A DNA stretch of 64,000 bases, taken from contig LLEY01000059.1 in NCBI GenBank assembly GCA_001414485.1, forward strand, positions 62,001 to 126,000, written 5' to 3'. The position numbers and the translations under genes were made by a program. How positions within the stretch are numbered: the stretch's first letter is position 1; every line of letters starts with the position of its first letter. The notes beneath the pieces are model-generated. The model was given only the letters and a program-made list of their open reading frames with translations, searched no databases and was not told the origin of the DNA. The stretch is from Calycina herbarum. Its lineage: Eukaryota > Ascomycota > Leotiomycetes > Helotiales > Pezizellaceae. Of this stretch, positions 1 to 13,699 are shown piece by piece.

Positions 1-2084
1 AAAGATTTAATAATAGAAGTTAAGTATAACTCGATCCTAGTTATTATAAAACAACTTATAAAATATATAATTTTAGTACTATATATAGAGTTAAGTATAG
101 CCGAGGAATTAGTATTTATATTCCTTAAAGAAGTACTTTTAAGATATAGACTATTAGAAGAAATACTCTTAGATAGAGATAAACTCTTTACTTTTAAATT
201 TTAAATCGCTCTTATAAAGTAATTAGATATAAAAAGGAAGCTTCCTATAGCTTTTTACTCTTAAACGAATAGAGGAAATAAATATATAAATTAAGTAGTT
301 AAAATATATCTTTGTTATTATATAAATTACTAGTAAAATAACTAAGTAGAACTACTGCTTCTAGTATAGTTTACTTATAATAGTTTAGTAATAGAAATAA
401 TACTTATTATACTATTTTATATTAACTTTCAGTATAAATTAGTAGTATATTAAGAACTATTGTCTATAACTATCGATAACTAACTTACTTATATTTAAGT
501 CTTAAAAATTAAAGAGTTATATAAAGAACTTATAAAGGACTTATAGTTTATAGCTAAACGACGTAGTTAGAAGCTAATACTAAAAGAGAGAGATAAAGTC
601 TACTTAGTATAAAAAAATATTAATATAAAAAGACTAAGTAATAAATTAGATTATAAAAAACTAGAACTATTTAAAATTAAATAAGTTAGAGAACCTTTAA
701 ATTATAAATTAGTACTACTATAAACTATAAACATCTATTTATTATTCTATATATTCTTACTTAAACTAGTACTACTAGGAATACTACTAGCTCTATTTAT
801 AGAAATTCAACTAGTAAATCTAAATACTAAGTATAAAGTTAAAAGGATTCTTAACTATAGACTTATTAAAGAATAAGTTAAGTACTTAATTAAATAGTTA
901 GATTACCTATATTTAGAAAATACTTAAGAACTAAAAAACAACTTTAACTATTACCTAGTAGAACTTTAGGAATTCTACTAGTAAAACCTAGATTTATCTA
1001 TATCTTATAATTAGAAGAAAAGGCTTTAAGAAAGGCTAGGTTAAGGCTTAGCTTAGATTAAGAACTGATAAGAATAGACAGGGCCGCTAGATATATAACC
1101 TCTATCTCTCGCTACTCTTTCTCTACTCTCTTACTCTCCTTCTTCTCTTTCTTTTCCGTCTTCTTAGTAGTGTTAAGTTTATTAAGAAAGCAAAGCTCTT
1201 AATAGAATATTTTATACTACCTTTCTTTTAAAAAGGCCTTCTACTTCTATAGCCGTAGAATCTACGCTATTGCTTTCTTCTTCTCTCTTTTAAGCTTCTC
1301 TTCTTACTTTTCAATAGAGGCCTAGTCGCTAGCTTAAGAAACGTTCTTTTTCTAGGTATCGTTAGTTCTATTATATTTTAGCTTTAACTAAACATATTTA
1401 GAGTAATAAGAGAATTATAAGAAATCGATAAAATATCTACACTTTTAAGAGACATAGTAGAAGTAGAGTAATATTTTATTATAAACTATTTTAATACTTT
1501 TTATAAGAAGTATTTATTCTTCTTTCTTCTTCTATATAAGATAGGATATAATAAAAAGAAAAGGATACTACTAGTATCTTAACTAAGTTTCTTAGCTTAT
1601 ACTTAAGTATATAGACACGCTAGTCTAAGAAGAGGATAGTATTACAAATTACGATTATATAGTAAGTAGTCTAGACAGCGCTTTAATAAGACAAGGTACG
1701 ACATCTAGGAATAGAAGATAGTATAAAAGGAAATTAGTAATATAAAAGGTATTTAAGAGTTTTAGAATTTTATTATTAGATAACTATTAGAAGTTACGTA
1801 ATAGATCCTCTTAGATCTCTTAGAGGATCTAGAGAGATCCGGGGATCTAGGCTTATATAGAGATCTAGGTAGTACGAGAGGTTCTATATAAGACTAGTAT
1901 ATCTACTATTAGATAGAAGCTTTATACTTAACTTAGTTATTAATCTTATTATCTTATTTAATATCTTTGATATAAGTAACGAGTTTACTTCTAAGTAAAT
2001 AACCTAGTGTATTTATACTTCTTATCTATATACTAACCTTCGAGACTTAGTTATCTTTGTTTAGTTCGTTTAAGTTTTATTATA
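1..2084 (+). mobile_element. E4: 3' part of a RIP-degraded Ty3/gypsy chromovirus, cut by the left window edge
   Basis: Seen: AT-rich DNA with no intact frame. Bases 1-1,010 read, through many TAG/TAA stops, as the end of an integrase followed by a chromodomain-like stretch. They match the reverse complement of about 13,730-14,720 in E3 nearly throughout, with mostly C/T and G/A differences. A Lys/Glu-rich tail follows (about 1,050-1,330), also present in E3. The element ends in an LTR at about 1,640-2,084. It is therefore a diverged copy of the E3 family in the opposite orientation. The left end lies outside the window, so no target duplication can be checked. Inference: inserted into the 5' region of E1, because E1 gag-like sequence starts directly at 2,085. 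Confidence 0.75.
1640..2084 (+). repeat. 3' LTR of E4
   Basis: Reverse-complement match to the E3 LTRs at 12,552-12,991 and 19,159-19,598. The start corresponds to TGTCACGAATC with RIP changes, and the end to GAGTTTCGTTACA changed to ...TTTTATTATA. Boundaries are good to a few bases. Confidence 0.7.
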
Positions 2085-5000
2085 CTTACGTCTAGTATAG
2101 ACGCTAGGCTTAAGCGTAACCAAGTACGTAAGATTCTTTATATAACTAAGTTTAGATAACCTATTACCTCTCTCTTAATTCTAGCTACGCTGTAAGCTAG
2201 AGCTAGTATCTTCTTATCTTACTAAATAATACTATTTTAACTACGGCAAATAACCGAGAAACCTGTATCTATATCTATAACGCCTTCTACTACTTCTATA
2301 TACTTTAACTATAGTAAAACCAGATATATATAGATAGAATGTCTATACTCTAAGTAAGAAGTAAGTATAAACGAGATCTTAGAAGACAAAGTAGACAAAG
2401 TAGTAGAAGAGAACGCTAAGCTATTAGGAAATAGAAGCGCTTAAGAGAAGACTCCTTCTTAAGTAAGTTAATAGATCTAGCTAAGCTAGATTTATAGTAT
2501 TTAATAGATAGGAAGTATATAATAGTTCTATATAATTTGTCTTTAAATAGATATATACTTTCTTTATAATTACTTATTAACTCTAGAGTAAATAGGTTTA
2601 CCTTTATTAACTAAACTACTATAGTAGACTAAGCTAAGTTCTTAGAAATCAAGGCGTAGCTACTACTATAACCTATCCCCGTCCTTAGATATAATAGAAA
2701 AAGTAGAGTAAGTATCTTCTACTTTCTTTACTTATATCTTACTATTAATAAAAGATACTAGCTAAACCTCCTATTTATAATTACTCTTCTTAGTTCTTAC
2801 TAGGTAATTCTTAGATAAAAGTAGCTAGAATACTTTAGTATTATAGTTAACTATAAATTAAGACGTCTAATTTAGCTCTTAGAATACTAAGAAATAACCT
2901 CTTAGTTATAAAATAAGAAAGTAATTCTATAAGCAATGATTATACTAAAACTACTAAAACTATACTACTAAGTAGATATAGCTAGATAAGACTAAGCTAT
3001 CTATAAGAAAGAAAAACGCTATATAAACAGCTAGATAACAGTTTCTCTAATTAATAAAAGGCCTCTACTTAAGCTTATAGACTAGAAAGAGTACTATAGC
3101 GCTCTACCTCTAAGTATAATAGCTCGCCTACTAGATATTTACTTAATAACTAGCTACGTCTTACGATTAAATATAAAATAAAAATATATTAAGTTATTCT
3201 CTATAAGTCTATATAAACTTAACTAGATTCTTACTACCTCTTAAAAGGAAATAGTATCTATAGATATAGAAGACTAAGATACTACGCTCTAGCTACTATC
3301 TATTTACGCTTTATTCGAAGACGTATTCTTAAAAGTAGCCTCTAACTAGCTATTAATATATTACTTATATAATTATAAGATATCCTTTAAAGTAGATAAA
3401 AAGTAACTCTTATATAGTCCTCTTTATAAGATAAGTGTTTAAGAGTTAGAAGTAATAAAGTAGTATTTACTTAAGAATCTTAATAAGGGATTTATTAAAG
3501 TAAGCTAAGCCTCTTTTATAGCTCTAGTCCTCTTTGTTAAGAAACTAAATAGCAGCTTATAGTTCTATATTAACTACTATAAACTCAACGCTTTAAGCTA
3601 TAAGAACCGCTACTCTCTACTCTTGATTAATAAAACCTTAGTAAGAATCTCTTAAGTAAAGATCTTTATAAAGCTAGACATCTATTAAGTATTCTACTAG
3701 ATATAGATAAACTCTGCCTTAGAAGAACTAATTATATCCTATATAAGATATAGTACTTATAAGTATAAAGTTCTTCTATTTAGACTTATAAATAGACCTA
3801 CTATATACTAAAGATATATAAACAACGTTCTATTTAACTACTTAGACGACTTTTATATAGCTTACCTAGATAATATCCTTATCTATTTAGACGACTTATT
3901 AGACTATAATATATATATATATAGCTAGTATTATAAAGATTATAGGATATAAGACTCTAAGCTAATATCTAAAAGTATAAGTTTAGTATTATAGAAACGA
4001 AATATCTTAGTTTTATTATCTCTATTATAAGTATATCTATAGATCTATAGAAGGTTATAATTATCTATAACTAGTAAGTACCTAGTATAGTTAAGAGTAT
4101 CTAGTTATTCCTAGGCTTTTATAACTTCTATAAACGCTTTATCTAGAATTATAGAGTAATAGTAAAACTACTAACTTACTTAACTAAGAATAGAATACTA
4201 TTCTATTTCGACAGCTACTACTATTACACTTTCTAGATATTAAAAGACGTCTTAACCTCGGCCTTCTTACTTTAGTATTACGATCCCGAGTTAGAAAGCA
4301 TACTTAAAACAGATGCTTTAGACAGAGTAGTAGCTAGAATCCTCTTCTAAAAGTATAGTAAGTACTAGCTACTAATAGCCTACTTTTCAAAGACTATAAT
4401 ACTAGCTAAGTATAACTACGAGATATATAATAAGGAGATATTAGCTATTATTAAGTCTTTAAAAGAATAGAGACTAGAACTTAAATAAACAGCCTAGTAG
4501 ATATAGATTTATATAGATTATAAGGCCCTAGAATACTTTATAAGTTTAAAGAACCTAAACGTATACTAGGCACGCTAGGCAGAAGCTTTAGCTAAGTACT
4601 ACTTTATAATTAAGTATTACCTAGATAAAGAGAACACTTATATAAACGCTCTAACTAGGTATATAGATAAAACCTAGATCTTTAAATCTATAAAGAAGGC
4701 TAACCGTTTATAATAGCTGCTCTATAATAACTAAATCAATCTGCTTATCGTCTATAAAGACCTGCTTAATATTATAGCTCTCTTAGACGAAACCTCTATA
4801 ATTAACTAGATTCTTACTACTAACCGTACGTCTACGTCTCTTACTACGGTCTATAAACAGACTAAAACAGACAAAGAAGGCCTATTTATACTAGATAATA
4901 GCCTACTACTATACTACGACTGTCTTATAGTTCTAGACTTCTAGAACCTATATATATACTTAATATATAAAGCTTATAATCAGGTCTCTATAGTATATCC

Positions 5001-5594
5001 TAGATAAGAGAAAACTTATAAGATACTAGCTATACGCTATTATTAGAAAGGAATATAAATAGATATCTAGTAGTACTACTAGAACTACTACGATTATCGT
5101 TGTTTAAATAGCTCTTAAGATAAGACCTTAGAACTTCTCTAGCTACTGCCTATTCTAGACAGGCCTTAGTAGCACGTTACTATAGACTTCTATAGCTTTC
5201 TAAAAAACAAATCTAGTTATAACAACGTATAAGTAATAGTAGACTATCTTACTAAATAAGCGATATCTATCTCTTATTATAAGATAGTTATAGTAGAAGA
5301 GATAGTCTAAATATATATCTATTATATATATAGGTATTATAGATTAGCTGAATCTATCGTTTCTAACTAAGGAGAACAGTTCGTCTCTATACTTTAGAAG
5401 GAATTTAACTATATACTTAGAATATAGCTTAAACTCTCTACTGCTTACTACTTATAAATAGATAGATAGACTAAAATCCTAAACTAGTACTTTAAACAAA
5501 GGCTATACTCGTTCGTTAGCTACTACTAAAACGACTAGGCTAACTTACTATCTATAATAGATTATATATAGCTTACGCTGTCGTACGAGTTACT
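2085..5594 (+). mobile_element. E1 segment 1: gag end and most of pol of the outer Ty3/gypsy element (RIP relic)
   Basis: Seen: a retroviral-type zinc-knuckle relic near 2,233 (the cysteine pattern survives as Y-F-N-Y-G-K after Cys to Tyr changes), then an aspartic-protease-like stretch near 2,530-2,700. Reverse transcriptase follows at about 3,450-3,960 (VKKLN, INYYKLN, then YLDN where the active Y-x-D-D is expected), RNase H at about 4,200-4,650, and the first part of integrase from about 4,900. Stops are almost all TAG/TAA at positions expected for Gln or Trp. The frame stops at 5,594, where E2 is inserted, and resumes at 12,006. E1 is related to E2, with a similar domain order and similar chromodomain end, but is not the same family. 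Confidence 0.75.
2230..5594 (+). pseudogene. E1 gag-pol remnant (zinc knuckle, protease, RT, RNase H, integrase part)
   Basis: Readable only by ignoring stops. The RT catalytic motif reads YLDN instead of YxDD, so the second catalytic Asp is lost by a G-to-A change. The domain order protease-RT-RNaseH-integrase is that of Ty3/gypsy elements, as opposed to Ty1/copia, where integrase comes first. It is not expected to make a functional protein. Confidence 0.7.
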
Positions 5595-5826
5595 TGTTAC
5601 GGCGCTGGTCCGTAACACGTGATTCTCAGTCCTACACGTGACCGTCAGAGCCGCAACGCTTAGACGGATTTATAACGAGATTAAAGGCTCTTTATAGTTA
5701 GCAGGAATACTCCTTTTTCGTAGGGTATATATTCCGCATTCCCTTGTTCTTAGAACTGTAGCTTTAAATTCTCGAATATATATATATATACTCTTATACC
5801 TTTGCCTTCAGATATAGATTATGATA
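5595..5826 (+). repeat. 5' LTR of E2
   Basis: Direct repeat of 11,769-12,000, identical in length. Differences are overwhelmingly C/T and G/A transitions, for example in the first 25 bases. Starts TGTTAC; preceded by TSD TTACT. Confidence 0.9.
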
Positions 5827-7779
5827 TTATTTAAAGCTTAACCCTTTTTACTCCCTACGAAGGATTATAATATCGACCGGATTCTACGCTTATAATAGCT
5901 AGAAGATCTTACACTTGTAATAGTATGATTATAACCCTCCTCCTCCGTCTATAACAGTCTCTCTTTCTATAAACGGATCCCTCGAGCATCTCTGCGTCTG
6001 TAACGACTTATCTCCTCGAAAGACACGTCTATAACGGCTTATATAACCTTTTTTTATAATCTCTCCCTACCTTCTCCTCCTTCCTTTCCGATAATATAAT
6101 AGCCGATACTCGAAGTAGTTGTAGTAGAAAAGAGAAGACACCTACTAGCTCGTCTCAAACTAAGCTTTAATAACCAGATAACACCTCTAGAGTCGCCTCT
6201 CCCTTGCCTGCCTCTCCTACGATAAGCGAGCCTTCTACGGACGAAAACGTTCGTTTATAGGCTGAAATCCTCTCTTTATATATATAACTCTACTAAACCC
6301 CGTTACCTATAAACCACTCTAATAACCCTCTCCCGAGCCGCGAGTATATACAAGCCCTCTAAGAGGCTACTACTGACTCCTCCTATTCCCGATTTAGTTC
6401 TAACAATTCTACTTATAAGTTCTAAGATAGTAAGAAACTTAAGGACAGCATCTCCCCGTTATATAAGGCCTAGCGGATTATCCTAGCTAATAAAATAAGA
6501 AAGAACCTCTTTAAGAACGAATAAGATAAACTTACCTTCGTCTTTATAGCTACTTCCGGTGTAGTATAAGAGTACCTAGAACCATAGATAGATTTCAGTT
6601 CCCCTATCTTATTTATAGACGTTATAGATATACTTATATATCTAGATACCTTGTTTATAGATAGTAACGAAGCTGTAGAGGCTTATAAGGTCTTCTATAA
6701 ACTCTTGATATAAGAGGACGAGACTTTTACTATGTTTAAAGCAACCTTCTTAAGCCTTATAACTAAGGCTTATATCCTGTTAAGTAAGTGGTCCGAAGAT
6801 TTGTACTAGAAGCTTACGCTAGCTCTTTAAGTAAGCATCTCGCTAGTCTGAATTACCCTAGTGTTAGTATTAGGTAATAATTACCTTACTTACTAATAGG
6901 CTTTAGGTTTAAACCTTAGTCTATACTAGTTCTTTCTAGTGTTGTCTAGAAGATTCGGTTACGTTCTCGGTTACGTAAACACGTGATCCTTAGAATCTTC
7001 TAGTAACTATTATATTTGTAAGCTATAGAAGCTTCTAGTACTTATCCTAGAAGTATATATAGCTCTCTACTATCCTTATAGTTAGAAATCAAGTCAATTT
7101 TAAGTCTTTTACTTATACTTATCTACCGATTCTATAGAAACGTGATTTAACGATCACTTGACCTACCCTGTGCTTATCTATACACGGTAACCTAATCTAT
7201 TACGTTACCCTGTTCCTTCTATACCTAGTAACCTTTAACTAGTTATATAACCGCTCTTACTCTGTCTATTAAGATAGAGTAACTATTAAGGAACGCCTTA
7301 TAGCTTGCTATAACCGCTGCCTACCTATAAGAGGTTTCCCTACTAGCTACGGATTAACTTACCAACTTCTGGCTCTATATACTACTATTGGTTATCTGCT
7401 AACCTAAAGCCTGGTCTGTTACTCCCTAGTTACGGACCGTAAGACTCCTTTGCCTACTCGTAAGAGTACGACTCCTGTCTAGGATATAGCAGACGTTATC
7501 TATTATAATTACGATGAACCTAGGTACTATGCCAGTAAATACCCTCTTCCTCGAAAACCCTCTACAGCTATTAAGCTATTAGAAGACGCTGAAAACTCGC
7601 TTATAGACTTCTACGGACTATAAGCGTCTAGAGAAGAATCGGCTAATAAGGAACTCGTTTATAAGAACTTAGGAAAAGAACAGCTCTAAAGCAAGTCTCC
7701 TCTTTAGAGTAAAATAAACTTAGATCTTAACTTCTTAATCTAAGTTATATAATAGGCGGAAAGGCTTTTATAACTATAT

Positions 7780-10700
7780 ATACTTTAATTAAGAATAGAT
7801 ATACTTTTAATACTACTAGACTTATTAATACTAGAGTGAATAGATAGCTATTTATTAACACGGCTTTGGCTGACTAGTTAAGTTAATATTATAGATAGGC
7901 TATAGAAAAGCTGTTATATATAATATTAATTATAGGGTTTAATAGATATAAAGGACTAGTGATTACTCGCGTTATTCGCTTAACACTAAGTATCGACAGA
8001 CGACAGTTTACTAATACACCTTTCCTAATTACTAATATTAGTAGACACGATATTATTATCGGCTGTTAATAGCTTATAGACGTAAATATAAAGTTAGTAG
8101 TCCGTAGCTGTAAGATTAAGTAGCTAGAATCCCTTCCCCTAGTTCGTCGATTTAATTACTTAGTACCTATTACTAGGGAATCGATAACTATCTCCCCGCT
8201 AGACCTCTAAGCTTAGGAGGATATAGAGAACCGTGACCTCTGCTAGAATGCTATAGAGAAACCTATATTAATCTATTCGATACTGCCTCGAAGCTAGCGC
8301 TAAACCCTACTACTAGTCACTCTCGAGGAAATTCTAGACGAAAGCTTTTAACAAGACCTTATCTCTGCTTAAAATAGAATATAGGTCCTTATTCCTAACT
8401 GTTAACAACGTTATTAATCCTTCTTAAGAAAACGTTCAGTTATAAACTGTAAAGCGGCTATAAGCTCGCTTATAGACATCTGTAAACCTACGGAAGACTT
8501 TACTATTAATATCTATTATATTAGAGCTACTACTTTCAAACTTAACCTTTAAAAGTACGATAACGAAGTCTTCTCTACTAGCTTATAAGAGATCGACTAT
8601 ACTCTTATAAACAGGTTATATATAGAGCTCTCTTTAGTAGATTACGCTTTAGACGAACAACTAGTAGAATAGAACGTTTGCTAGGAATATACGGACTTTA
8701 AGAATGTCTTTTTAAAGAGAGCTTTAGACGAGCTTCCTCTGCTATAAAACTAAGTCGACTACTAGATTGAACTTATAGGTCTGAATACTCTATTATATAG
8801 CCTATTATACAGGATAACGACTGAGGAACTTCTGGCTATAAAGTAGTATATTCTTAATAACCTTAATAAAGGGTTTATTATTCCTAGCTACGCCTCTTTT
8901 GCCTCTCTAGTACTGTTTGTAAAGAAGCTTAACAGAGGCTTACAGCTCTATATTAACTACTAGAAACTTAATAACCTTACTTATAAGAACTAGCACTCTC
9001 TTCTACTAATTAACGAAACTCTTATACGAATCACTAGTACTAAAATCCTTACAAAGCTCGACATTCGTTAAGCTTTCAACTGTATATGTATAGAACTAGA
9101 GTTGGAAGAACTTATAACCTTTCGGACCTGTTATAGTATATTTAAATATAAGATATTGCTTTTTAGCTTAACCAACAGTCCTGCTACGTATTAGAGGTAT
9201 ATAAACAGCGTTCTTATAGAATATCTCGATGACTTTTATATAGCTTACTTTAACGACATTCTTATATACTCTAATAATAAGCTCGAATACGTTAAACACG
9301 TCTGTAAGGTCTTAGAACAGCTCTGTAAAGCTAGGCTATAAGTAGATATTAAGAAGACAGAGTTCTACGTTACTTATACAAAGTACCTTGGTTTTATTAT
9401 CTCTATAGACGGAATCGAAGTCGACCTAGAGAAGATCTTAGTAATCGTTTCTTAGAAATATCCTAGTACTGTTAAGGGTATCTAGTCCTTCCTAGGTTTT
9501 TACAACTTCTACTAATGTTTTATTCGGGATTATAGACGGATTACTCGTCTACTAAACTATCTTACGAGTAAGGAAGTGCTATTTAAGTTCGACTTAGAAT
9601 ATAAGAAGGCTTTTGACACGTTAAAAGAAGCCTTAGTTACTGCCCCTCTCTTATACTACTTTATAGCCGATTTAGAGACTATGGTTAAGACTAACGCTTC
9701 TAATAGAGTAGTTATAACTATAATATTATAACGTATATCCGAAACCGAACCGTAGAGACCTGTAAGCTACTTCTCGAAGACGATGAACCTTGCCGAGCTA
9801 AACTACTAAATCTACGATAAGGAGATATTAGCTATTATACGCTCTTTCGGACAATAGTAAGCGGATCTTGCTTAGACTAGCTCCTAGATTAAGGTCTTCA
9901 CTGATTATAAGGCTTTAGAGTACTTTATAACCTCTAAAACCTTGAACTAGTAGTAAGCGAGATAGGTAGAGTTTCTATTAGAGTTCTATTTTATAATTAT
10001 ATTTCGATCTAGTAAGTAGAACGAGAAAACAGATACGCTAACACGCTAAGACTAAGACGTTAACCTATAGAACGACCTAAAAGCGTCTATAAGATAATAA
10101 ACCTTGCTTACGTCTGATTAGTTAGATCTACGTATTACTACTCGATTAGAACCTCCTATAATATTAGCCCTAGTTACCTTAGAACCCTTGCTTAACCTTG
10201 TCGACTAGTTACTTACTACTAACTATAACTCTTCGGACTTAGAAGACGACTGAACGAAAGCTACCTATAGGTACTAAAACTAGATAATAGAGAATAGCTT
10301 ACTTCTTTAGTAAAAGAGACTCGTGGTTCTTAATTAAGACACTTTATAGACGGACTTAATCTATAAGGCTTATATATAAGTATCTATAGCTTACCCTAGA
10401 CGGACAAAGACGGTAGCTATCCTCGCCTGTAGATACTAGTAGAAAGGTTTACAGACGTCTGTAGAAACCTATATTAGTAACTACGGAGACTGTCGACGTG
10501 CTACAGTTCCTTATAACTATAAACCTAGGTTTTTATACCTATTACTAGTTCTAGAACGTCCCTAGTAGTATATTACTATAGACTATAAGTCTTTCCCTAC
10601 TGATAAACAAGGTTACGATACCTTATAGGTAGTTATAGATTACCTAACTAAGTAATCGGTCTCGATCCCTTGTTTAAAGACAGTTATAGCCTAAGATATA

Positions 10701-11740
10701 GCTCGAATATACGTTACGTAGATCTATTAAACCTATAGCTATCTATAAAGTATTGTTTTAGACTGTAGACTATAGTTTATTTCTTCTTTTTAGTCTAAAT
10801 TCTATAGAATCCTTAGTATAAAGCTTAAGCTATTTACTACCTTCTACTTATAAACTGACGGATAAACTAAAATCATAAACTAATAGATTAATTAACGTCT
10901 ACAGCCTTTTGTTAGTTACTATTAGGACAACTAGAGCGAACTTGTCTCTATTCTAGACTACGCTTAGCTTACGCTTCTATACGAGAGTCTAGGTAGGCTC
11001 TCGCTCTTTAAAGTAATTAACGGATATATAGCTACTACGTCCTTCGATTAGAACTGTCTAGATAAATCTATAACAGTCTATAAACAGCTTAACTAGACCG
11101 ATGTAGAGGTACTTGTATAGAGAATATATAATACTTAGACTATAGTAAAGGAATTGGTTAGTAAAGTATAAGACTACTATATAAGGTCTACGAACCGGAT
11201 TCGAAGAGTAGTAGACTTTAATATAGACGACTTTGTTTAAGTATTAACTCGTAATTAGAAGACAGACTAGCTAAGCTATAAGCTAGATAGATAAAACGAG
11301 AGTCTGTTCCAGATTATAGCCTACGAAGGATACTCTTTCTAGCTCAAACTACTAGACTACTTCGGTATACACCCTGTATTCCACCTGTTACTGCTTTGTA
11401 AGGCCGCTATAGATCCGTTACCTAGATAGGTAAACGAACCACCCCCGCTAATATAGGTTATAGATTAGGAAGAGTAGGAAGTAGAAGAAGTCTTAGCTAT
11501 AAAGGCAGTTCGTAGAAAGCTCTAATACAGGGTTTAATAGTTAGGCTATAACCCTAATCTACAGTGGTATCCGGCCTCGAATTTCAAGTATTACCTATAC
11601 AAATTATATAATTTTCACCTCGCTAATCTAGCCCGCGCTGGTCTGCTAAGGGCTTTACAAAGCTAGATACAAGCGTAGGAAGACGGAATAGACGATTATA
11701 ATCATCTAACAGACGATTCGGTTATAATATAAAGCTTATA
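7780..11740 (+). pseudogene. E2 pol remnant
   Basis: The protease motif reads L-I-N-T-R where D-S/T-G is expected (about 7,820). RT palm motifs are recognisable around 8,910-9,010 (FVKKLNRG, INY, LLLINETL). The catalytic box near 9,240-9,270 reads Y-F-N-D, with the first Asp changed to Asn by a G-to-A change. RNase H, integrase and a C-terminal YPASN-type block follow, ending shortly before the polypurine tract. Multiple TAG/TAA stops make it non-functional. Confidence 0.75.
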
Positions 11741-11768
11741 GACAAGCTTTTTCCAAAAGAGGGGGTAA

Positions 11769-12000
11769 TGTTACAGCGCTAGTCTATAACACGTGATTCT
11801 CAGTCCTACACGTAACCGTCAGAGCCGCAACGCTTAGACGGATTTATAACGAGATTAAAGGCTCTTTACAGTTAGTAGAAATACCTCTTTTTCGTAGAGT
11901 ATATATTCCGTATTCCCTCGTTCTTAGAACTATAGCTTTAAATTCTCAAATATATATATATATACTCTTATGTCTTTGCCTTTAGATATAGATCGTAATA
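11769..12000 (+). repeat. 3' LTR of E2
   Basis: 232 bp, matching 5,595-5,826. It ends GTAATA (RIP form of GTAACA) directly before TSD TTACT at 12,001-12,005. Confidence 0.9.
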
Positions 12001-12005
12001 TTACT

Positions 12006-12551
12006 TAGTTAAATAAGTCTATTTAAAGTACTTTATAGATACTCTACTTATACGTCGTTTAACTAGAATACTCTAGAAATAATACCTTTAAATTAACTAA
12101 GCGTCGATAAGGCTAAAGTACTCGCTACTTATATAGTAAATATATAAGAGGTTACTAAGTAAGAACTTACCTTAGTATAAGAGCGAGCTAAAGCCTTAGC
12201 TAATAAGCACCGCCGCCTAGTAGACTTTAGAGTAGAGGACTTGGTTTAGCTTATAAAGAAGAATTTATAGACTAAATAGCCTAGTCGTAAGCTCGACTTT
12301 CTAGAAGCTAGCTTATATGAAATTATCTAGTAAGTAGAATACGTTTTTAAGCTTAAACTACTAGATTTAATAAAAATCTACTCTGTATTCTTATCTAATA
12401 GATTACGTAAAACCTCCTAGAACTCTCTACTAGGTTAAACGAATCTAGAACTACTACTAGTTAATATTATAAGAGATAACGAGTAGGAAGTATAAGAGAT
12501 CCTCGTAAGTAAAAGCTATAAATATCTTTACTATCGAGTAAAGTAGCTTAA
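12006..12551 (+). mobile_element. E1 segment 2: integrase end and start of chromodomain
   Basis: Continues the integrase frame broken at 5,594. At about 12,480-12,551 it reads as the start of a chromodomain (SKSYKYLYYRVK, then L-N), interrupted at 12,551 by E3. The codon interrupted here is completed at 19,604, which supports the nesting model independently of the repeats. Confidence 0.8.
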
Positions 12552-12991
12552 TATAACGAAACTCAAACGAACTAAACAAAGATAACTAAGTCTCGAAGGT
12601 TAGTATATAGATAAGAAGTATAGATATACTAGGTTGTTTACTTAGAAGTGAACTCGTTACTTATATTAAAGATATTAAATAAGATAATAAGATTAATAAC
12701 TAAAGTTAAGTACGAAGCTCCTATCTAATAGCAGACGTACTAGTCTTATATAGAACTGTAGTCCTCTGTTCTAATCACTCTAGTCGCTCGCTCTAATCGC
12801 TTTAGTTAATAGGCGACTTAAGCGACTTAGGCGACTAGGTCACGTGATACTTCTTTACTAAAGGAAATCTATAGATCGCTTAGCTAGTCTAAGGATCCCT
12901 CTTTTTACTTATAAGAGTTTCCGATAGTGCTTAATCTATTAGAGCGCTACTTAGTCTTTACTTGTTATATACTTATATATAATTTATAATA
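12552..12991 (-). repeat. 3' LTR of E3 (left copy, heavily RIPed)
   Basis: Direct repeat of 19,159-19,598, same length. This copy carries far more C-to-T and G-to-A changes than the right copy, for example TATATATAATTTATAAT here against CACACGTGATTCGTGAC at the right end. It adjoins TSD CTTAA at 12,547-12,551. Confidence 0.88.
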
Positions 12992-13699
12992 CTATTCTCT
13001 TCTTAGCCTAGCGTATCCCTATACTTAAGTATAACCTAAGAAATACTATTAGAAGGCTATTAGCCTTCTTTTACTATAATCTTTTTAATAACACTATTTA
13101 TAAAAGATAAACTATAATAAAATCGTATTAATAACACTCTTTATATTAATTAAGTAGGATCTGAAATATCCTCTTATACTTACTATCTTACTTCTATGTC
13201 TAGCTACTAATATATATCTATTACTAGGGGTAAGAAATATTCTAAGTATACTAGGAAGAGTAAAACTTATAATATTAAGGAGTAAAATTAAATACTCTTA
13301 ACTTTTAAATAGGAATCTCTTAATATATAGAAACGCTGTCTATAGGTTAAGGAAGAGATAGCCTATTAGGCCTAAGAAAAAGCCTTTTAAGCCTAGTAGA
13401 AAGTAATATTAAAGGTTCTCTGTCTTCGAGTATAGTAACGTCTTCTTAATAAACGAGAATAATAGATACTTCGTTAAGGACTTAGTACTCTTTAGGAGCT
13501 AGATAAGGCTAAGAAGAAGGAGGAAAAAGAAAAAGAAGAGAAAGGAAGGAGAGAGAAGGCTGCTAAGCTAGCTGCCTACTCTACTCCTACTACTTCTGAC
13601 CCTGCTTTTAACCTAGGTCTTAATCCTAGTTTCCTTAAGGTCTTCCTTATTAATTACCTAATATAAGTAATCTTAGGTTTTAATAGTAGAAGTTCTAAA

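Larger units (their letters stand above)
5595..12000 (+). mobile_element. E2: complete but RIP-inactivated Ty3/gypsy element nested in E1
   Basis: Seen: two 232-bp LTRs in direct orientation (5,595-5,826 and 11,769-12,000), each starting TGTTAC and ending in a RIP-altered GTAACA (ATGATA, GTAATA). The element is 6,406 bp. The 5-bp sequence TTACT stands on both sides (5,590-5,594 and 12,001-12,005) as a target-site duplication. A purine-rich tract (AAAAGAGGGGG) precedes the 3' LTR, as expected for second-strand priming. Coding order is gag, protease (DT/SG changed to N-T-R, about 7,820), RT (about 8,900-9,300), RNase H, integrase, and a chromodomain-type end near 11,500-11,740. Stops interrupt all frames. 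The primer binding site after 5,826 could not be identified with confidence. Confidence 0.9.
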